Assembly: GCA_037954325.1 (NCBI GenBank)
Contig: JBBMNZ010000009.1
Span: 8,476,001-8,540,000 of the forward strand
From: Fistularia commersonii
Taxonomy: Eukaryota; Chordata; Actinopteri; Syngnathiformes; Fistulariidae
Direction of reading: 5' to 3'
Length of the DNA stretch: 64,000 bases
Shown piece after piece: positions 52,301 to 58,130 of the stretch (positions are counted from its first letter, which is position 1; each line of letters starts with the position of its first letter). A model generated the notes under the pieces. It searched no databases and was not told where the DNA came from. It saw nothing but the letters and a program-made list of their open reading frames with translations. The position numbers and the translations under genes were made by a program.

Positions 52301-54948
52301 GCAAAATTCCACACAGATTTCATTTGAAAGAGACAGGCATCGATCCCTTCCATGATTTTTACAACAATATAACTGGATGTTGTATGAGATCTCACTGAAA
52401 GAAATCATTGTTAAGAAGTTTTAAGTCTCCAGTGCTGTTGTATTTTGTGTGTATTTTCCCCCTCCTTTGCGACCTCCTGCACCTAAGCGACTGGTGAGGT
52501 GTGGTTTTCTGACGGTCCTCCATGAGAAAAGCAAACAAAATACAATATCACTGCCATCAAAAAGGTAAAACAACCATAAAATCACCAGCTAGAAGAGAAG
52601 TGTGATAAGTATCACTGTTAACCTGTTGCTGAAACCGAACAAACACACTGCAACAAAAGTGAGTATATCCATTAATGAAAACTGTATAGTTCTGCCCTGC
52701 ACTGGACTGGAGTGAAAGCACACACTGGATTGTGGGTTTCCCATTTGAAGTCTTCTTTTCCATCCTGGAGTAACCTTATTGGGACTAGACTGTGGCAATC
52801 AGAAGGATTAAAAGTGCTATCGGATGTGTAAGCACGGGATCCAGAGTTACAGAAATAACAGCTAAACATTTAGAATGCACGTCTATGTCTGCACCAGTCC
52901 AAGTCATTTTTTAGCACTGACTTGGGACGTTGCTGCTGTCCGATCAGTTACATTAACCCTGACTAATGATGCAGAGAGAGAATCAATTCTCCTTTATTGC
53001 TAAAGTCTTAAAGGAAAGCAGCAGAAATATTGAAATTGTCATATAATTTGTTAAACAATATTTAAGAAATTATCATCAGTTACTGATCACAAGATATACA
53101 TATAGGTTGACTCTTTGTTTTTGTTTTTTCTATTTCTCACTTTTATTTGTTCTTCGTCATTGTTTTCAACACAGATCCTGATCAAATGATACTTGACTTT
53201 GAGGATTTCCAGTATCTCATATCAACCAAACAGAGCCAGCAATATTTGAGGAATGCAGCAATATTTCACATCAGGGAATCCTAACAAGAAAATACTATGT
53301 ATTCTGAGCTGGGACTGTGTTTGGTTAACAGGCTTTTTTCCCCCAAAACTGTATTGTTTTTCCTCCAATGAGAAGATGCACTTCTGTTTTTATACCAAAT
53401 AGTAAAAAGTAAGGTGACACTCGACTAACAGTCAATAACACATGTATTTAAGTGTAATATATTATGAGTTCCTTGCCAATTCCATGCATTGCTATGAAAA
53501 AAAATCTTCTTTTCATTTGGGCGGCTCCCTTCAGGGGTCGTCACAGCCAATCATCTTCCTCCATCTAACCCTCTCCTCTGCATCCTCCTGTCTCACATTA
53601 ACTGGCTTCATGTCCTCCTCCACTCCCTCCATAAATCTCCTCCCAGGTCTTCCTCTAGGCCTCCTGCCCGGCAGTTCCAGCCTCAGCATCCTTCCATCCA
53701 GACATTCCCCATCCCTCCTTCGTACATGTCCAAACCATCTCAAACTTTAATATGAAAAACATGCCATCAGACTACATTTACGCACAACACGAAAAGTTAA
53801 ATTTCTCTCTTGTTGGTATCATTACTTAAATACACTAAGAACAAAAAAATCACAGAGATCTCATTGACTATGTTGCTCAAAAAACCTGTTCAAACTCAAT
53901 ATTCTGACACTTGCCGCCTGTGAATAAAGGGAGCCATTTATCTATTGATCTAACCAAATACTATGTGTGAAAGGCTAAACAAGATGTACACAAGGTGGTC
54001 CACTATAAAACTTTACCAGCACTGTTACAATAACAGCCTTTATATCACAGCAGCACACCATGGTGGCTTGACTTCACAAAGCCCAGCATTGAAATCTGGA
54101 TCTCATTCAGTGGTGAGAGTTGCTCTTGTTGAGCTGTGACCTTAGAGGGTGGAGACACCACTTCCTCTTAATGGAGAGGTGTATGTATGCACGGCAGAGC
54201 TCCTAATGATTCACATGCCTGGAGCTTGGGCCGGTTCTCAATCGGCCTCTATAAGCAACAGAGGGAGGGGGATTGGGGCGAACCCCCCCTCCTGCCCCCT
54301 CCAAAACTGGTGACACTGCAAAACAAGCAGACACTCTGCTTACCAGAAATCTGGCAACGCTTCGGTGAGTAGCCCACCCAGGCTTCCACACACAGGAGGA
54401 AGAGGGGGAAAGAGGAACCATGGAAGAAATTAAAATGGCTGAGGAAAGAGAATTTTTAAACATTCGAGTATTATACACGGGCACGTATTTAATTCCTTTA
54501 GTAGTCCTTACTTTCAAAAAAAGTACAGCCAAGGAAACGCCATTGTTCCGGAATAGTATTTTCACTTTCTAAGCCATTCTATTCGACTTGTTATTTGGTA
54601 AGCAGACTGTTCAAGGCCTAGTGTCTCCAGGGACCAAAACCATCTGGCTCTGGTTTCACCTGCTACACAACCCTTGCCAGTCAAACCTTGAACAGAGGGA
54701 CAGTCAAGGTTTTTCAAGAAAAGAAAAGGTAATGGTGGCAGGAGAGACTATAATTCTTCAAAAAAAAAAATAATCAATTCGGTCTTAATGCCACAACTGG
54801 CTTTCGACTGATGTGTCCGACCGACCACGCCCTGAAAATGCCCAGACACCTAGAATAGACCTCTAGAGAGCAAAAATACTTAAAGGAAAAACAAGTACCG
54901 GTAGGTACTTACATATAAAGGCACCTTTCTTCTTGTGTTCACCTCCAT
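8984..54948 (-). CDS. arhgef28: Rho guanine nucleotide exchange factor 28 (p190RhoGEF/RGNEF), whole coding span of 34 coding exons
   Basis: This is a DH-PH exchange factor that in mammals activates RhoA, binds focal adhesion kinase through its C-terminal region and binds neurofilament light-chain mRNA. I joined 34 coding exons on the minus strand; each has AG/GT borders, phases agree at all 33 junctions, and the total is 5268 nt (1755 residues plus stop), close to the roughly 1700 residues of the mammalian protein. Order of parts: N-terminal conserved region (residues 13-187), degenerate ankyrin-like segment (about 190-250), acidic and Ser-rich linker (to about 697), C1 zinc finger (about 713-761), DH (about 903-1100), PH (about 1115-1243), coiled coil (about 1425-1600) and tail. 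The start is the ATG of a 12-codon exon that lies in the same place as the short first coding exon of the human gene. Identity rests on residue-level recognition of the DH-PH, the C1 domain and the last residues. Alternative exons are described separately. Confidence 0.95.
10918..11068 (-). mobile_element. tRNA-derived SINE
   Basis: Read on the minus strand, the element begins GGGGCGGCGTGGCAC, has a box A-like TGGCACAGGAGG and box B-like GGTTTGATTCC at tRNA spacing, and ends with a tail containing TTTCCCCATGGGGATT, a motif common at the 3' ends of fish SINEs. Confidence 0.75.
15184..15359 (-). CDS. candidate alternative last exon of arhgef28 (poly-proline)
   Basis: After a good acceptor (CCTTCCCCTCAG) an exon in the same phase (1) as the junction left by the 16291-16579 exon encodes V-N-Q-C-L-L-T-K-R, two runs of five prolines, then G-P-P-L-P-K-E-K-K and a stop at 15184. 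No donor of the phase needed to rejoin the last exon was seen, so it could only be terminal. It may also be chance: the block is a GGAGGT-type purine repeat on the other strand. Confidence 0.35.
16291..16579 (-). CDS. arhgef28: arhgef28 coding exon, residues 1602-1698
   Basis: Acceptor CTTTGCCGCAG and donor GTAAGA bound a phase 0-to-1 exon. G-N-G-S-V-F-V-N-E-A-A-F resembles human H-E-N-S-F-F-I-N-E-A-L-V; the rest is Ser/His/Asn-rich. It can splice to either of two downstream phase-1 acceptors (9159 or 15359). Confidence 0.88.
17285..17337. repeat. imperfect hairpin, possible miRNA-like precursor
   Basis: Arms start with 11 perfect pairs (AAACAAATTGC with GCAATTTGTTT) and continue through CCCAGG-TCCC against GAGACCCTGA with one bulge and G-T pairs, closing on a 6-nt loop. 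Total span is about 53 nt. No known miRNA seed was recognised. Confidence 0.5.
17688..17957. mobile_element. non-autonomous hAT-like DNA transposon (MITE), 270 bp
   Basis: The ends form a terminal inverted repeat (CAGTGACGT at both ends). An exact 8-bp direct repeat, CCTTTAAC, flanks the element at 17680-17687 and 17958-17965; an 8-bp target duplication is the hallmark of the hAT superfamily. A perfect 11-bp subterminal inverted repeat (ACGTGCGGTGA at 17693, TCACCGCACGT at 17733) lies inside the left end. There is no coding capacity. It sits in the arhgef28 intron between the coiled-coil exon and the next one. Confidence 0.85.
18698..19228 (-). CDS. arhgef28: arhgef28 coiled-coil exon, residues 1425-1601
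   Basis: This is the largest exon (531 nt, phase 0-to-0). It opens A-T-V-T-I-Q-E, like human A-A-L-T-I-Q-D. It continues as a long Arg/Glu/Gln/Leu coiled coil with repeats such as S-L-E-R-L-R-E-G-Q-R and ends S-R-Q-R-S-L-P. The family uses this region for self-association, with the RNA- and FAK-binding tail just after it. High G+C makes the opposite strand open as well. Confidence 0.95.
19951..19998 (-). CDS. arhgef28: arhgef28 48-nt exon, residues 1409-1424
   Basis: V-V-Q-S-V-Q-S-L-T-Q-L-V-Y-S-L-Q matches the human I-I-Q-A-I-Q-N-L-T-R-L-L-Y-S-L-Q helix that opens the coiled-coil region. Acceptor GTCTTAACAG, donor GTAAGT, phase 0-to-0. A large TA/CA repeat sits upstream of its acceptor. Confidence 0.93.
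20036..20345. repeat. large (TA)n(TG)n low-complexity array
   Basis: A-rich sequence leads into about 46 nt of TA, 24 nt of TG and 200 nt of AT-rich degenerate repeat with GA and TG units. On the arhgef28 transcript it reads as CA, UA and U-rich sequence starting close to the acceptor of the 48-nt exon at 19998. Confidence 0.97.
20572..20602. repeat. perfect 14-bp inverted repeat with 3-nt loop
   Basis: AGTATACTGAAGTT and AACTTCAGTATACT pair perfectly around GTT; a second TA-rich palindrome abuts it. It is in an arhgef28 intron. Confidence 0.9.
21567..21781 (-). CDS. arhgef28: arhgef28 Ser/Pro-rich exon, residues 1337-1408
   Basis: A-E-N-L-K-A-A-L-S-S precedes a Ser/Thr/Pro/Asp-rich, probably disordered stretch. 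Acceptor TGCTCTCCCAG, donor GTAGGG, phase 1-to-0. Homology is weak except at its start. Confidence 0.85.
22629..22814 (-). CDS. arhgef28: arhgef28 coding exon, residues 1275-1337
   Basis: N-Q-D-Q-Q-I-C-S-S-L-E-E-K-L and E-P-P-Q-A-A-E-L-L-A-A-A-L-R-E are strongly conserved with human. Acceptor ATTCACCAG, donor GTGAGA, phase 1-to-1. Confidence 0.95.
22911..23002 (-). CDS. arhgef28: arhgef28 coding exon, residues 1244-1275
   Basis: C-P-E-E-E-E-E-Y-T-S-E-S-E-E-E-R-R-V-A-E-A-R is an acidic helix after the PH domain, matching the family. Acceptor ATCTTCCTCAG, donor GTATTC, phase 2-to-1. Confidence 0.9.
23099..23277 (-). CDS. arhgef28: arhgef28 PH domain exon, residues 1185-1244
   Basis: D-Q-K-P-P-I-I-A-L-Q-K-L-I-V-R-E-V-A-N and the terminal helix W-M-R-L-I-R-E-A-V-E complete the PH domain, which in this subfamily can bind activated Rho for feedback. 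Acceptor GTGTTTCAG, donor GTGAGT, phase 0-to-2. Confidence 0.97.
23406..23482 (-). CDS. arhgef28: arhgef28 PH domain exon, residues 1159-1184
   Basis: D-V-L-A-L-L-L-T-D-T-L-V-F-L-Q-E-K-D-Q-K-Y is the conserved PH beta-strand pair of the Lbc family. Acceptor TTTCCGCAG, donor GTATGC, phase 1-to-0. Confidence 0.96.
23521..23546. repeat. short GATT/AATC inverted repeat
   Basis: Several ATTG units are followed by CAAT units, giving an almost perfect palindrome in the intron between two PH-domain exons. Confidence 0.8.
23885..24030 (-). mobile_element. tRNA-derived SINE-like interspersed repeat
   Basis: On the minus strand GTGGTAAGCGCTTTC resembles a tRNA box A and CCTGGTTCGATTC a box B. The following GGGGCCTTTCTGTGTGG and GTTTGCATGTTCTTCCCGTG are familiar from an abundant fish repeat. 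It lies in the arhgef28 intron between two PH-region exons. Exact ends were not determined. Confidence 0.7.
24174..24428 (-). CDS. arhgef28: arhgef28 DH to PH exon, residues 1074-1159
   Basis: The exon carries the last DH helix and the DH-PH linker; K-L-K-N-G-H-T-F-R-K-Q and L-W-K-T-A-T-G-R start the PH strands. Acceptor GATGGCTCAG, donor GTCTGA (weak), phase 1-to-1. Confidence 0.95.
24671..24788 (-). CDS. arhgef28: arhgef28 DH domain exon, residues 1035-1074
   Basis: R-R-R-E-I-P-E-C-I-L-L-V-T-Q-R-I-T-K-Y-P is the CR3 helix, with the R-I-T-K-Y-P signature of Lbc-type RhoGEFs. Acceptor TTTTTCAAG keeps phase 0; the donor is GTGGGT at phase 1. Confidence 0.97.
24874..24999 (-). CDS. arhgef28: arhgef28 DH domain exon, residues 993-1034
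   Basis: F-S-D-E-N-A-E-K-M-K-H-I-Y-G-E-F-C and F-Q-N-F-I-K are near-identical to the mammalian DH core. Acceptor GATTCCTCAG, donor GTAACC, phase 0-to-0. Confidence 0.97.
25073..25323 (-). CDS. arhgef28: arhgef28 DH domain exon, residues 909-992
   Basis: L-M-Q-T-E-V-H-H-L-Q-T-L is the conserved CR1 helix that contacts switch I of Rho; F-P-C-L-D-Q-L-L and I-G-D-V-L-L-Q-Q follow. The DH domain catalyses GDP release from RhoA. Acceptor GTCGACGCAG, donor GTGTGC, phase 1-to-0. Confidence 0.97.
25455..25598 (-). CDS. arhgef28: arhgef28 exon at the start of the DH domain, residues 861-909
   Basis: The product includes F-E-A-E-S-W-S-L-T-V-D and V-K-R-Q-D-V-I-Y-E; the family motif K-R-Q-D-V-I opens helix 1 of the DH domain. 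Acceptor TTCTCCGTAG, donor GTGAGC, phase 1-to-1. Confidence 0.95.
26151..26266 (-). CDS. arhgef28: arhgef28 coding exon, residues 822-861
   Basis: S-R-L-G-E-S-S-E-T-E-M-D ... S-T-S-T-D-S-L-L-G-E is Ser-rich linker before the DH domain. Acceptor AATTTTCAG, donor GTAAGC, phase 2-to-1. Confidence 0.82.
26356..26476 (-). CDS. arhgef28: arhgef28 coding exon, residues 782-822
   Basis: F-T-V-R-D-I-P-P leads into a Ser/Pro-rich linker, comparable to human S-F-R-D-I-P-Q-P. Acceptor AATAAAACAG, donor GTGACA, phase 1-to-2. Confidence 0.82.
27459..27519 (-). CDS. arhgef28: arhgef28 coding exon after the C1, residues 762-782
   Basis: The product K-L-H-D-K-Y-A-V-T-M-V-K-N-R-T-A resembles the F-Q-E-K-Y-N-K-N-K stretch of the human protein. 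Acceptor TTCTACTTAG, donor GTGAGT, phase 0-to-1. Confidence 0.8.
27615..27670 (-). CDS. arhgef28: arhgef28 C1 domain, second exon (residues 743-761)
   Basis: T-C-T-A-M-V-H-K-G-C-K-D ... P-P-C supplies the remaining Cys/His ligands, so the zinc site is complete across the two exons. Acceptor TTTTGCCAG, donor GTGAGT, phase 1-to-0. Confidence 0.92.
27764..27899 (-). CDS. arhgef28: arhgef28 C1 domain, first exon (residues 698-743)
   Basis: A Lys-rich lead-in is followed by H-R-F-A, then C-V-V-C and L-H-C-S, giving the first zinc ligands of a C1 (phorbol-ester-type) finger. The C1 of this family is atypical and is not known as a diacylglycerol sensor. Acceptor TTCTCCAAG, donor GTAAGT, phase 0-to-1. 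Confidence 0.92.
28859..28982 (-). CDS. arhgef28: arhgef28 coding exon, residues 656-697
   Basis: This exon encodes D-K-Y-N-I-P ... S-E-K-Y-K-V-I-R-T-L-S-F-L, near-identical in pattern to the family segment just before the C1 domain. Acceptor CTGTGCAG, donor GTAAAC, phase 2-to-0. Confidence 0.92.
29947..30048 (-). CDS. arhgef28: arhgef28 candidate cassette exon, residues 622-656
   Basis: Acceptor TCCTCACAG and donor GTATGT bound a 102-nt exon that starts and ends at phase 2. It encodes a basic start (R-K-R-A-Q-S) followed by an amphipathic L-A-E-S-L-Q-H-L-T-L segment. Skipping it leaves the frame intact and makes the junction read E-K-R-I-E-E-E, like the canonical human N-R-I-Q-E-E-E. It is therefore probably alternatively used. 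Confidence 0.7.
30874..30916 (-). CDS. arhgef28: arhgef28 43-nt exon, residues 608-622
   Basis: The product E-Q-R-A-S-S-M-S-E matches human E-Q-R-A-Y-S-L-S-E. The acceptor is TCTTTGCAG, the donor GTATCT, phase 1-to-2. Confidence 0.85.
31000..33640 (-). other. arhgef28: arhgef28 intron, nothing recognised
   Basis: This 2.7-kb intron (30917-33649) is AT-rich. Open frames here, on both strands, show no splice-bounded or homologous coding signal. Confidence 0.55.
33650..33761 (-). CDS. arhgef28: arhgef28 coding exon, residues 571-608
   Basis: Acceptor TTTTCCAG and donor GTCAGT enclose a phase 0-to-1 exon. R-L-R-S-Y-S-Y-C-S-P-K-I corresponds to the conserved human R-S-R-S-Y-S-C-S-S-P-K-I motif. 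Confidence 0.88.
34236..34413 (-). CDS. arhgef28: arhgef28 coding exon, residues 511-570
   Basis: The acceptor CTCTAATCCCAG is the one that keeps frame with the preceding exon; two closer AGs do not. The product S-L-V-S-L-E-V-D-S-E-E-D resembles the human S-L-D-A-L-D-A-D-S-E-G segment. It ends phase 0 at donor GTAAAA. Ser-rich sequence suggests phosphorylation, by analogy only. Confidence 0.8.
34503..34759 (-). CDS. arhgef28: arhgef28 coding exon, residues 426-511
   Basis: This 257-nt phase 0-to-2 exon is Ser/Thr/Pro-rich and includes L-P-P-N-P-E-D-P-P-P-Q-P and S-L-I-S-S-E-H-N-N. The acceptor is TTTGCCTCAG; the donor GTACTA is non-consensus. It is followed by an 89-nt intron, the shortest in the gene. 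Confidence 0.75.
35318..35433 (-). CDS. arhgef28: arhgef28 coding exon, residues 387-425
   Basis: Acceptor TTGTTGCAG and donor GTCGTA bound a phase 1-to-0 exon with an open frame reading Q-N-L-L-S-L-Q-A-S-D-P-L-L-S-M. This is low-complexity linker. The donor is weaker than average, but phase agrees with both neighbours. Confidence 0.7.
35434..38468 (-). other. arhgef28: arhgef28 intron, nothing recognised
   Basis: Contains an 85-codon open frame (35704-35961) without homology and short inverted repeats such as CCCAGAC/GTCTGGG near 36964. No gene was found. Confidence 0.5.
38469..38565 (-). CDS. arhgef28: arhgef28 acidic-tract exon, residues 355-387
   Basis: The product starts V-F-E-E-Q-L-V-L-S-L and then runs into an almost pure Asp/Glu tract encoded by GAT/GAC/GAG repeats, ending Y-Q-P-S-P-S. 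It is phase 0-to-1, with donor GTAATT. The acceptor (TGTTTAAAG) is weak. The repeat coding makes tract length prone to change. No such long Asp run is known to me in the mammalian protein. Confidence 0.75.
38674..38722. repeat. short tandem duplication
   Basis: The unit GACCTTGATTGAGAAAT occurs twice with a few changes at the borders, next to the acidic-tract exon. Confidence 0.8.
38769..38815 (-). CDS. arhgef28: arhgef28 short coding exon, residues 339-354
   Basis: This 47-nt phase 1-to-0 exon has acceptor TTTTGCACAG and donor GTGAGT. The product is V-S-E-E-L-Q-I-D-E-H-A-L-V-D-T, part of the linker. Phase agreement on both sides is the main support. Confidence 0.75.
40306..40346. repeat. 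(GT)n followed by G22
   Basis: GT alternation runs into 22 consecutive G (40325-40346). On the arhgef28 transcript this is a C run followed by a CA repeat. Confidence 0.97.
40656..40725 (-). CDS. arhgef28: arhgef28 coding exon, residues 316-339
   Basis: A 70-nt phase 0-to-1 exon lies between TTTCTTCAG and GTAAGA. The product, rich in D/E/K, includes K-V-E-E-M-D-K-T-D. It is linker sequence with no domain. Together with the next exon it forms a frame-neutral 117-nt pair. Confidence 0.75.
41855..42044 (-). CDS. arhgef28: arhgef28 coding exon, residues 252-315
   Basis: Acceptor CCTATCAG and donor GTGAGT define a 190-nt phase 2-to-0 exon. The segment L-T-L-T-V ... D-D-I-A-V-F-R-D ... S-I-L-K-L aligns by eye with the human stretch after the ankyrin-like region. 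The first codon is completed from the previous exon (AT plus G). Confidence 0.85.
42663..42687. repeat. (TTTTG)n pentanucleotide repeat
   Basis: Four to five TTTTG units, in an arhgef28 intron just outside the ankyrin-like exon's donor. Confidence 0.9.
42860..43055 (-). CDS. arhgef28: arhgef28 ankyrin-like exon, residues 187-252
   Basis: Acceptor CTCTTTAG and donor GTAGGG give a phase 1-to-2 exon. The motifs E-T-L-L-H-L-A-V-R-L-G-L and P-N-E-E-G-D-T-P-L-Q-L-A are ankyrin-like helix starts, and the family has the same pair at this place. Only about two degenerate repeats are present, so it is an ankyrin relic rather than a full repeat stack. Confidence 0.9.
45247..45285. repeat. (TGTA/TG)n microsatellite
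   Basis: Interrupted TGTATATG and TG units followed by a short G run, in an arhgef28 intron. Confidence 0.85.
45735..46112 (-). CDS. arhgef28: arhgef28 coding exon, residues 61-187
   Basis: This 378-nt phase 1-to-1 exon has acceptor GTCACAG and donor GTAAAG. The product starts H-D-L-V-E-T-V-S-V and continues through helix-rich sequence to M-D-F-P-R-Q-W. It matches the second N-terminal block of the family, which precedes the ankyrin-like segment. Confidence 0.9.
47267..47411 (-). CDS. arhgef28: arhgef28 coding exon, residues 13-61
   Basis: The acceptor CATCTCAG and donor GTAGGT bound a phase 0-to-1 exon. The product begins G-Q-L-E-A-S and contains A-E-F-Y, then ends V-P-G. It corresponds to the conserved N-terminal segment of p190RhoGEF (human G-Q-M-M ... 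A-E-F-Y ... V-P-G). Its function is not established. Confidence 0.9.
47412..54912 (-). other. arhgef28: longest arhgef28 intron (7.5 kb)
   Basis: It separates the 12-codon start exon from the next exon. It contains an RTE-type LINE fragment (about 53.5 kb) and a consensus splice-like site on the opposite strand (51598-51606). No nested gene was recognised. Confidence 0.7.
53500..53747 (-). mobile_element. 5'-truncated RTE-clade LINE, 3' end only
   Basis: The minus strand translates without stops to M-R-W-F-G-H-V-R-R-R-D-G-E-C then R-R-P-R-G-R-P-G-R-R-F and ends M-I-G-C-D-D-P, the typical C-terminus of RTE-type reverse transcriptases in fish. A short 3'UTR follows and stops at an A/T-rich tail near 53500. 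The fragment is about 250 bp and cannot be active. Confidence 0.82.
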
Positions 54949-54967
54949 GTTTTTCTCCAGCAGACGC
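54913..54967 (-). CDS. arhgef28: arhgef28 exon with start codon (coding 54913-54948)
   Basis: Acceptor ...TCTCCCCAG and donor GTAAGT flank a 55-nt exon. Translation starts at the ATG at 54948 and runs only 12 codons, ending in P-L-Y at phase 0. The human gene also has a very short first coding segment ending P-L-Y before the next exon, which decided the start. Introns of 7.5 kb and about 2.8 kb isolate it. Confidence 0.85.
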
Positions 54968-57799
54968 CTGGGGAGAAAAACATTCATGTTACCTCGATGC
55001 CATGGCAATACAACAGTAATAGGTATTGACTGTAACTTGATGGACCTGAAAGAGAATACAATCAAGGGCTTGGAGCCAAACGGACATCCAGGCTGTGATT
55101 TTATGCCGCCACGAGAGATTACACAGTAAGAGGAATACACTGAACTTTTTTTTTTACGTTTCACACATTTAATGGTTTTCCATGTGTAGGAAGCAATATT
55201 ATGAGGTACTTCTGTCTCAGGTCACACCGTTTTAGCCTAAACTATATGTTTCTCTACCTAACCTATGGTTAGTTTTTTTTATTCTCAGGTGTGCAGTAGC
55301 TGGCATGCTGATGAAAACCTGATCTATATTCAAAGATCCACATGCTCAGTCTATGACGGTGCACTGCAAGCAGCCCCAAGGTTATGTTGCTGAGTGTCCC
55401 ATTGCTAGAGGGCTCCATCTCCTCGGACAGGATGCAGCAGTGGAGGACAGGGTAACTGTATCATTTGCTCACATCTGATACAATGTGGCCTCACACTAAG
55501 CTGTAAATAGTGCATGACTTCGAAGCTGCACAGCAAAGTCAACGCGCTTTATCTAGACACTCATTCATGTGTTTCTGTGCAATATTCATGAAGTTTGATT
55601 TGTACAATGTGTATTTGCTTAACTTTACAAACATTATTTCAGCTAATCAAGCTACCCAATAGGATGTGCGACTAACAATTGCTTCCATTCTGACTATATG
55701 TGATTATATAATCATTCTCTATGAAAAAGCCAAAGAGGTGTTTCCAAAACCATTTGTCATACAGAGCCAAAACAAATTCACCCAGCCATTTCCTGGAAAC
55801 CATATTGATATTCAAATGTGTTAGTGTTGCATGGCTTCGACTGAATTTATTTAAATTGAAAAAAACATCAGTCAACCATACGTGATGATTTGAAATGGAG
55901 GTGAAAGAATATAACATTACAAATTGAAAATTTGTAAAAGATAATAACAGTCAGGTTTGTATACTGTTTCAAATCACTCTATCACTCTGATAGAAAAGAA
56001 GTTTGTTTTTTTTCCAGATTTATAGATTATATCTATTTAAAAAAAATAAATATCAAATCGACACATCCAAAACAATAATTCCAATACAAGTATACAGAGG
56101 GGATTATTAACTGAATTTGGTTTAAAGCAAAGATTACCTTCCTATTGTGACAGTATAACACAGTAGACTAATAACTGCAATACGATTCAACGTCTTCACA
56201 GCAGTTCTGGCCACAGTATAGTGTAATACACTGACTGCCGTCCTTGGGGGTTTCCAACAATAATATCAATATCGCAGCAGCTTGCTGTAATACTGTGTCT
56301 AAAGGACGTCTTATCAAAGGCCCAATGCCACAGGCGTGCATGTCTCTTGTTGCTCTTAATCCATTCGTGTAGACTGCAGTAATACGTTACTGGAAATGTT
56401 TGGTAAATCATATTGTAAAATAAATATCGTCCTACATTTGTAGGTTGTGCTTTTTCATGTCAACAACTGTGTATCTCCATGAAAACCTATGTTTGTTCAT
56501 GGTTAAATGGCTTTCTCTGGACCTCAACAGTGAAGGAGGAACAAGCTCAATTGAAATTAATTTTTTTATTTTTCCCAAAGAACAAAATTACATAATCGAG
56601 ATGACACGGCAAGGAAGAATCTGACATCTAGGTTCATCATCATTGCTGATTTTATGTCATCCATTATCCTGAGGCTGACTTTTTGCATCTGACATGTTCA
56701 GACTAAGTTCGAAACCGGACCTGGCTGGTGGCCACACACTCCTGAGCAGAGCGTGAGAAAAGAGATTATACGTAACAAGAGAATGCACGGTGTCAGGGAG
56801 CGTTTGGGAAACACATTTTGACAAACTGTACATGCGATACAAATATGCTCAGACATGAGCAAGCTGATCCTGTTGTCGTTGGATTTTATTCAAGTGATGC
56901 ATGATTGAATAATCTAATTCCTTTCACATGATAAGATGTAATCACTTTCAGGGTGTATGAATGTGCAGAATGTACATACTAAGGTGCTTACAGGCCACTC
57001 TAAATGATAACAATTGTATATGAAGGATGAAGTTGACAGATACCGCAAAGAGAGCTGCGTACAAAACCACTGCCTGCGCAGCAAATCATGAAGAAAATGA
57101 CAATTTCCTACGTAGTCTACGGGTAAGCAGCAGGTGTGAACAGCCGACCAGGTCTAATGATGTTGTGAAAGTTTACCAGTCTTTCTCAATCTCAGGTCAT
57201 CAACTCCATGACCTAAGACTGACTCAACATCATTTGAGTCCACACCTTCGTTAAGACCTTCCTTTCACCACATCTCCCTGTCAAACCCCTGATCTTCTCA
57301 CCCACCATCCTTCTGGCTTTGCACCGCTGTCTTCATTTAATAAAGCGCTTGGGGGTTTGTGTCCGCCTCATTGGATTAGTGGTTTATTCGGTTGTGTGGA
57401 ATCCATCCAAGGTGTAAAATCATGTTAATTAAATATTACAGACCATGTGATGAAGTAACACTATTACTCGTGCAAGGTATAATTAAGTATCATAACATAT
57501 TGCATTACATAGACAAGACTGTTTTGTGTATTACAAATTGGAAACAGGTTTTTTAGCTCTGAGGCAGAAAGACCACTTTTCTTTTCTAATGAAACAAATA
57601 AGTCAAAGTGCTTCATAATACAAGCAGAAAAGTAAAAGGATGATAAGTTGCACATGGACTTTTACCTGTGAACGCAGCGGTGGTTGAGAATGAAACAGTT
57701 CAGTGAAAGTGGTTTATAGATGACAGAGAGTTTGGGAGGTTCGCTCAGCTGCACTTTTCTTCCAGCGCAGTCAAATTGTATTAAGAAGTTTCCAGTTAT

Positions 57800-58025
57800 C
57801 TTTGCATTCATTACCTGCAGTCGTCTCTCCCTCCGTTCACCTCGGGATCAGCCGTGAACTTGTTCCCGCTGCCCCGCGTTATTCCACGCTCCTTACACCT
57901 TTATCACGCATTAGTCTTTGCATTGCCTTCGTTCGTCCGCCTCGGTGCGGAGTTAGGTTGCAGGTGTCGCCCGCAGTTGCATCTCCTCCTGCTATGCCCG
58001 CCCTTTTGGTCCGGCCCGCCCCCTC

Positions 58026-58076
<51 letters not shown>

Positions 58077-58130
58077 CTGTGCGCGGGGGGGCACAGGGAC
58101 GGAGGGGGTTAAAATGTCTAAGATTGTTGG
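57800..58130 (-). promoter_or_regulatory. arhgef28: CpG-rich promoter and likely non-coding first exon of arhgef28
   Basis: CpG and G+C content rise sharply here compared with the AT-rich surroundings. Two GC boxes (CCCGCCC at 57997 and CCCGCCCCC at 58015) and a 48-nt AC repeat (58027-58074) lie in the block. On the minus strand a good donor, CTGCAG then GTAATG, ends at 57815 and could close a 5'UTR exon that splices to the start-codon exon at 54967. A second possible donor (CACAG then GTAAAA) ends at 57666. The transcription start itself cannot be placed from sequence. Confidence 0.6.
58027..58074. repeat. (AC)24 microsatellite in the arhgef28 promoter
   Basis: Forty-eight nucleotides of perfect AC sit between the two GC boxes and a G-rich block. 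Confidence 0.98.

Noticed and set aside
53442..53750. + strand frame of 102 codons, Ser/Leu/Pro-rich
   Set aside because: It is the antisense of the RTE-type LINE fragment.
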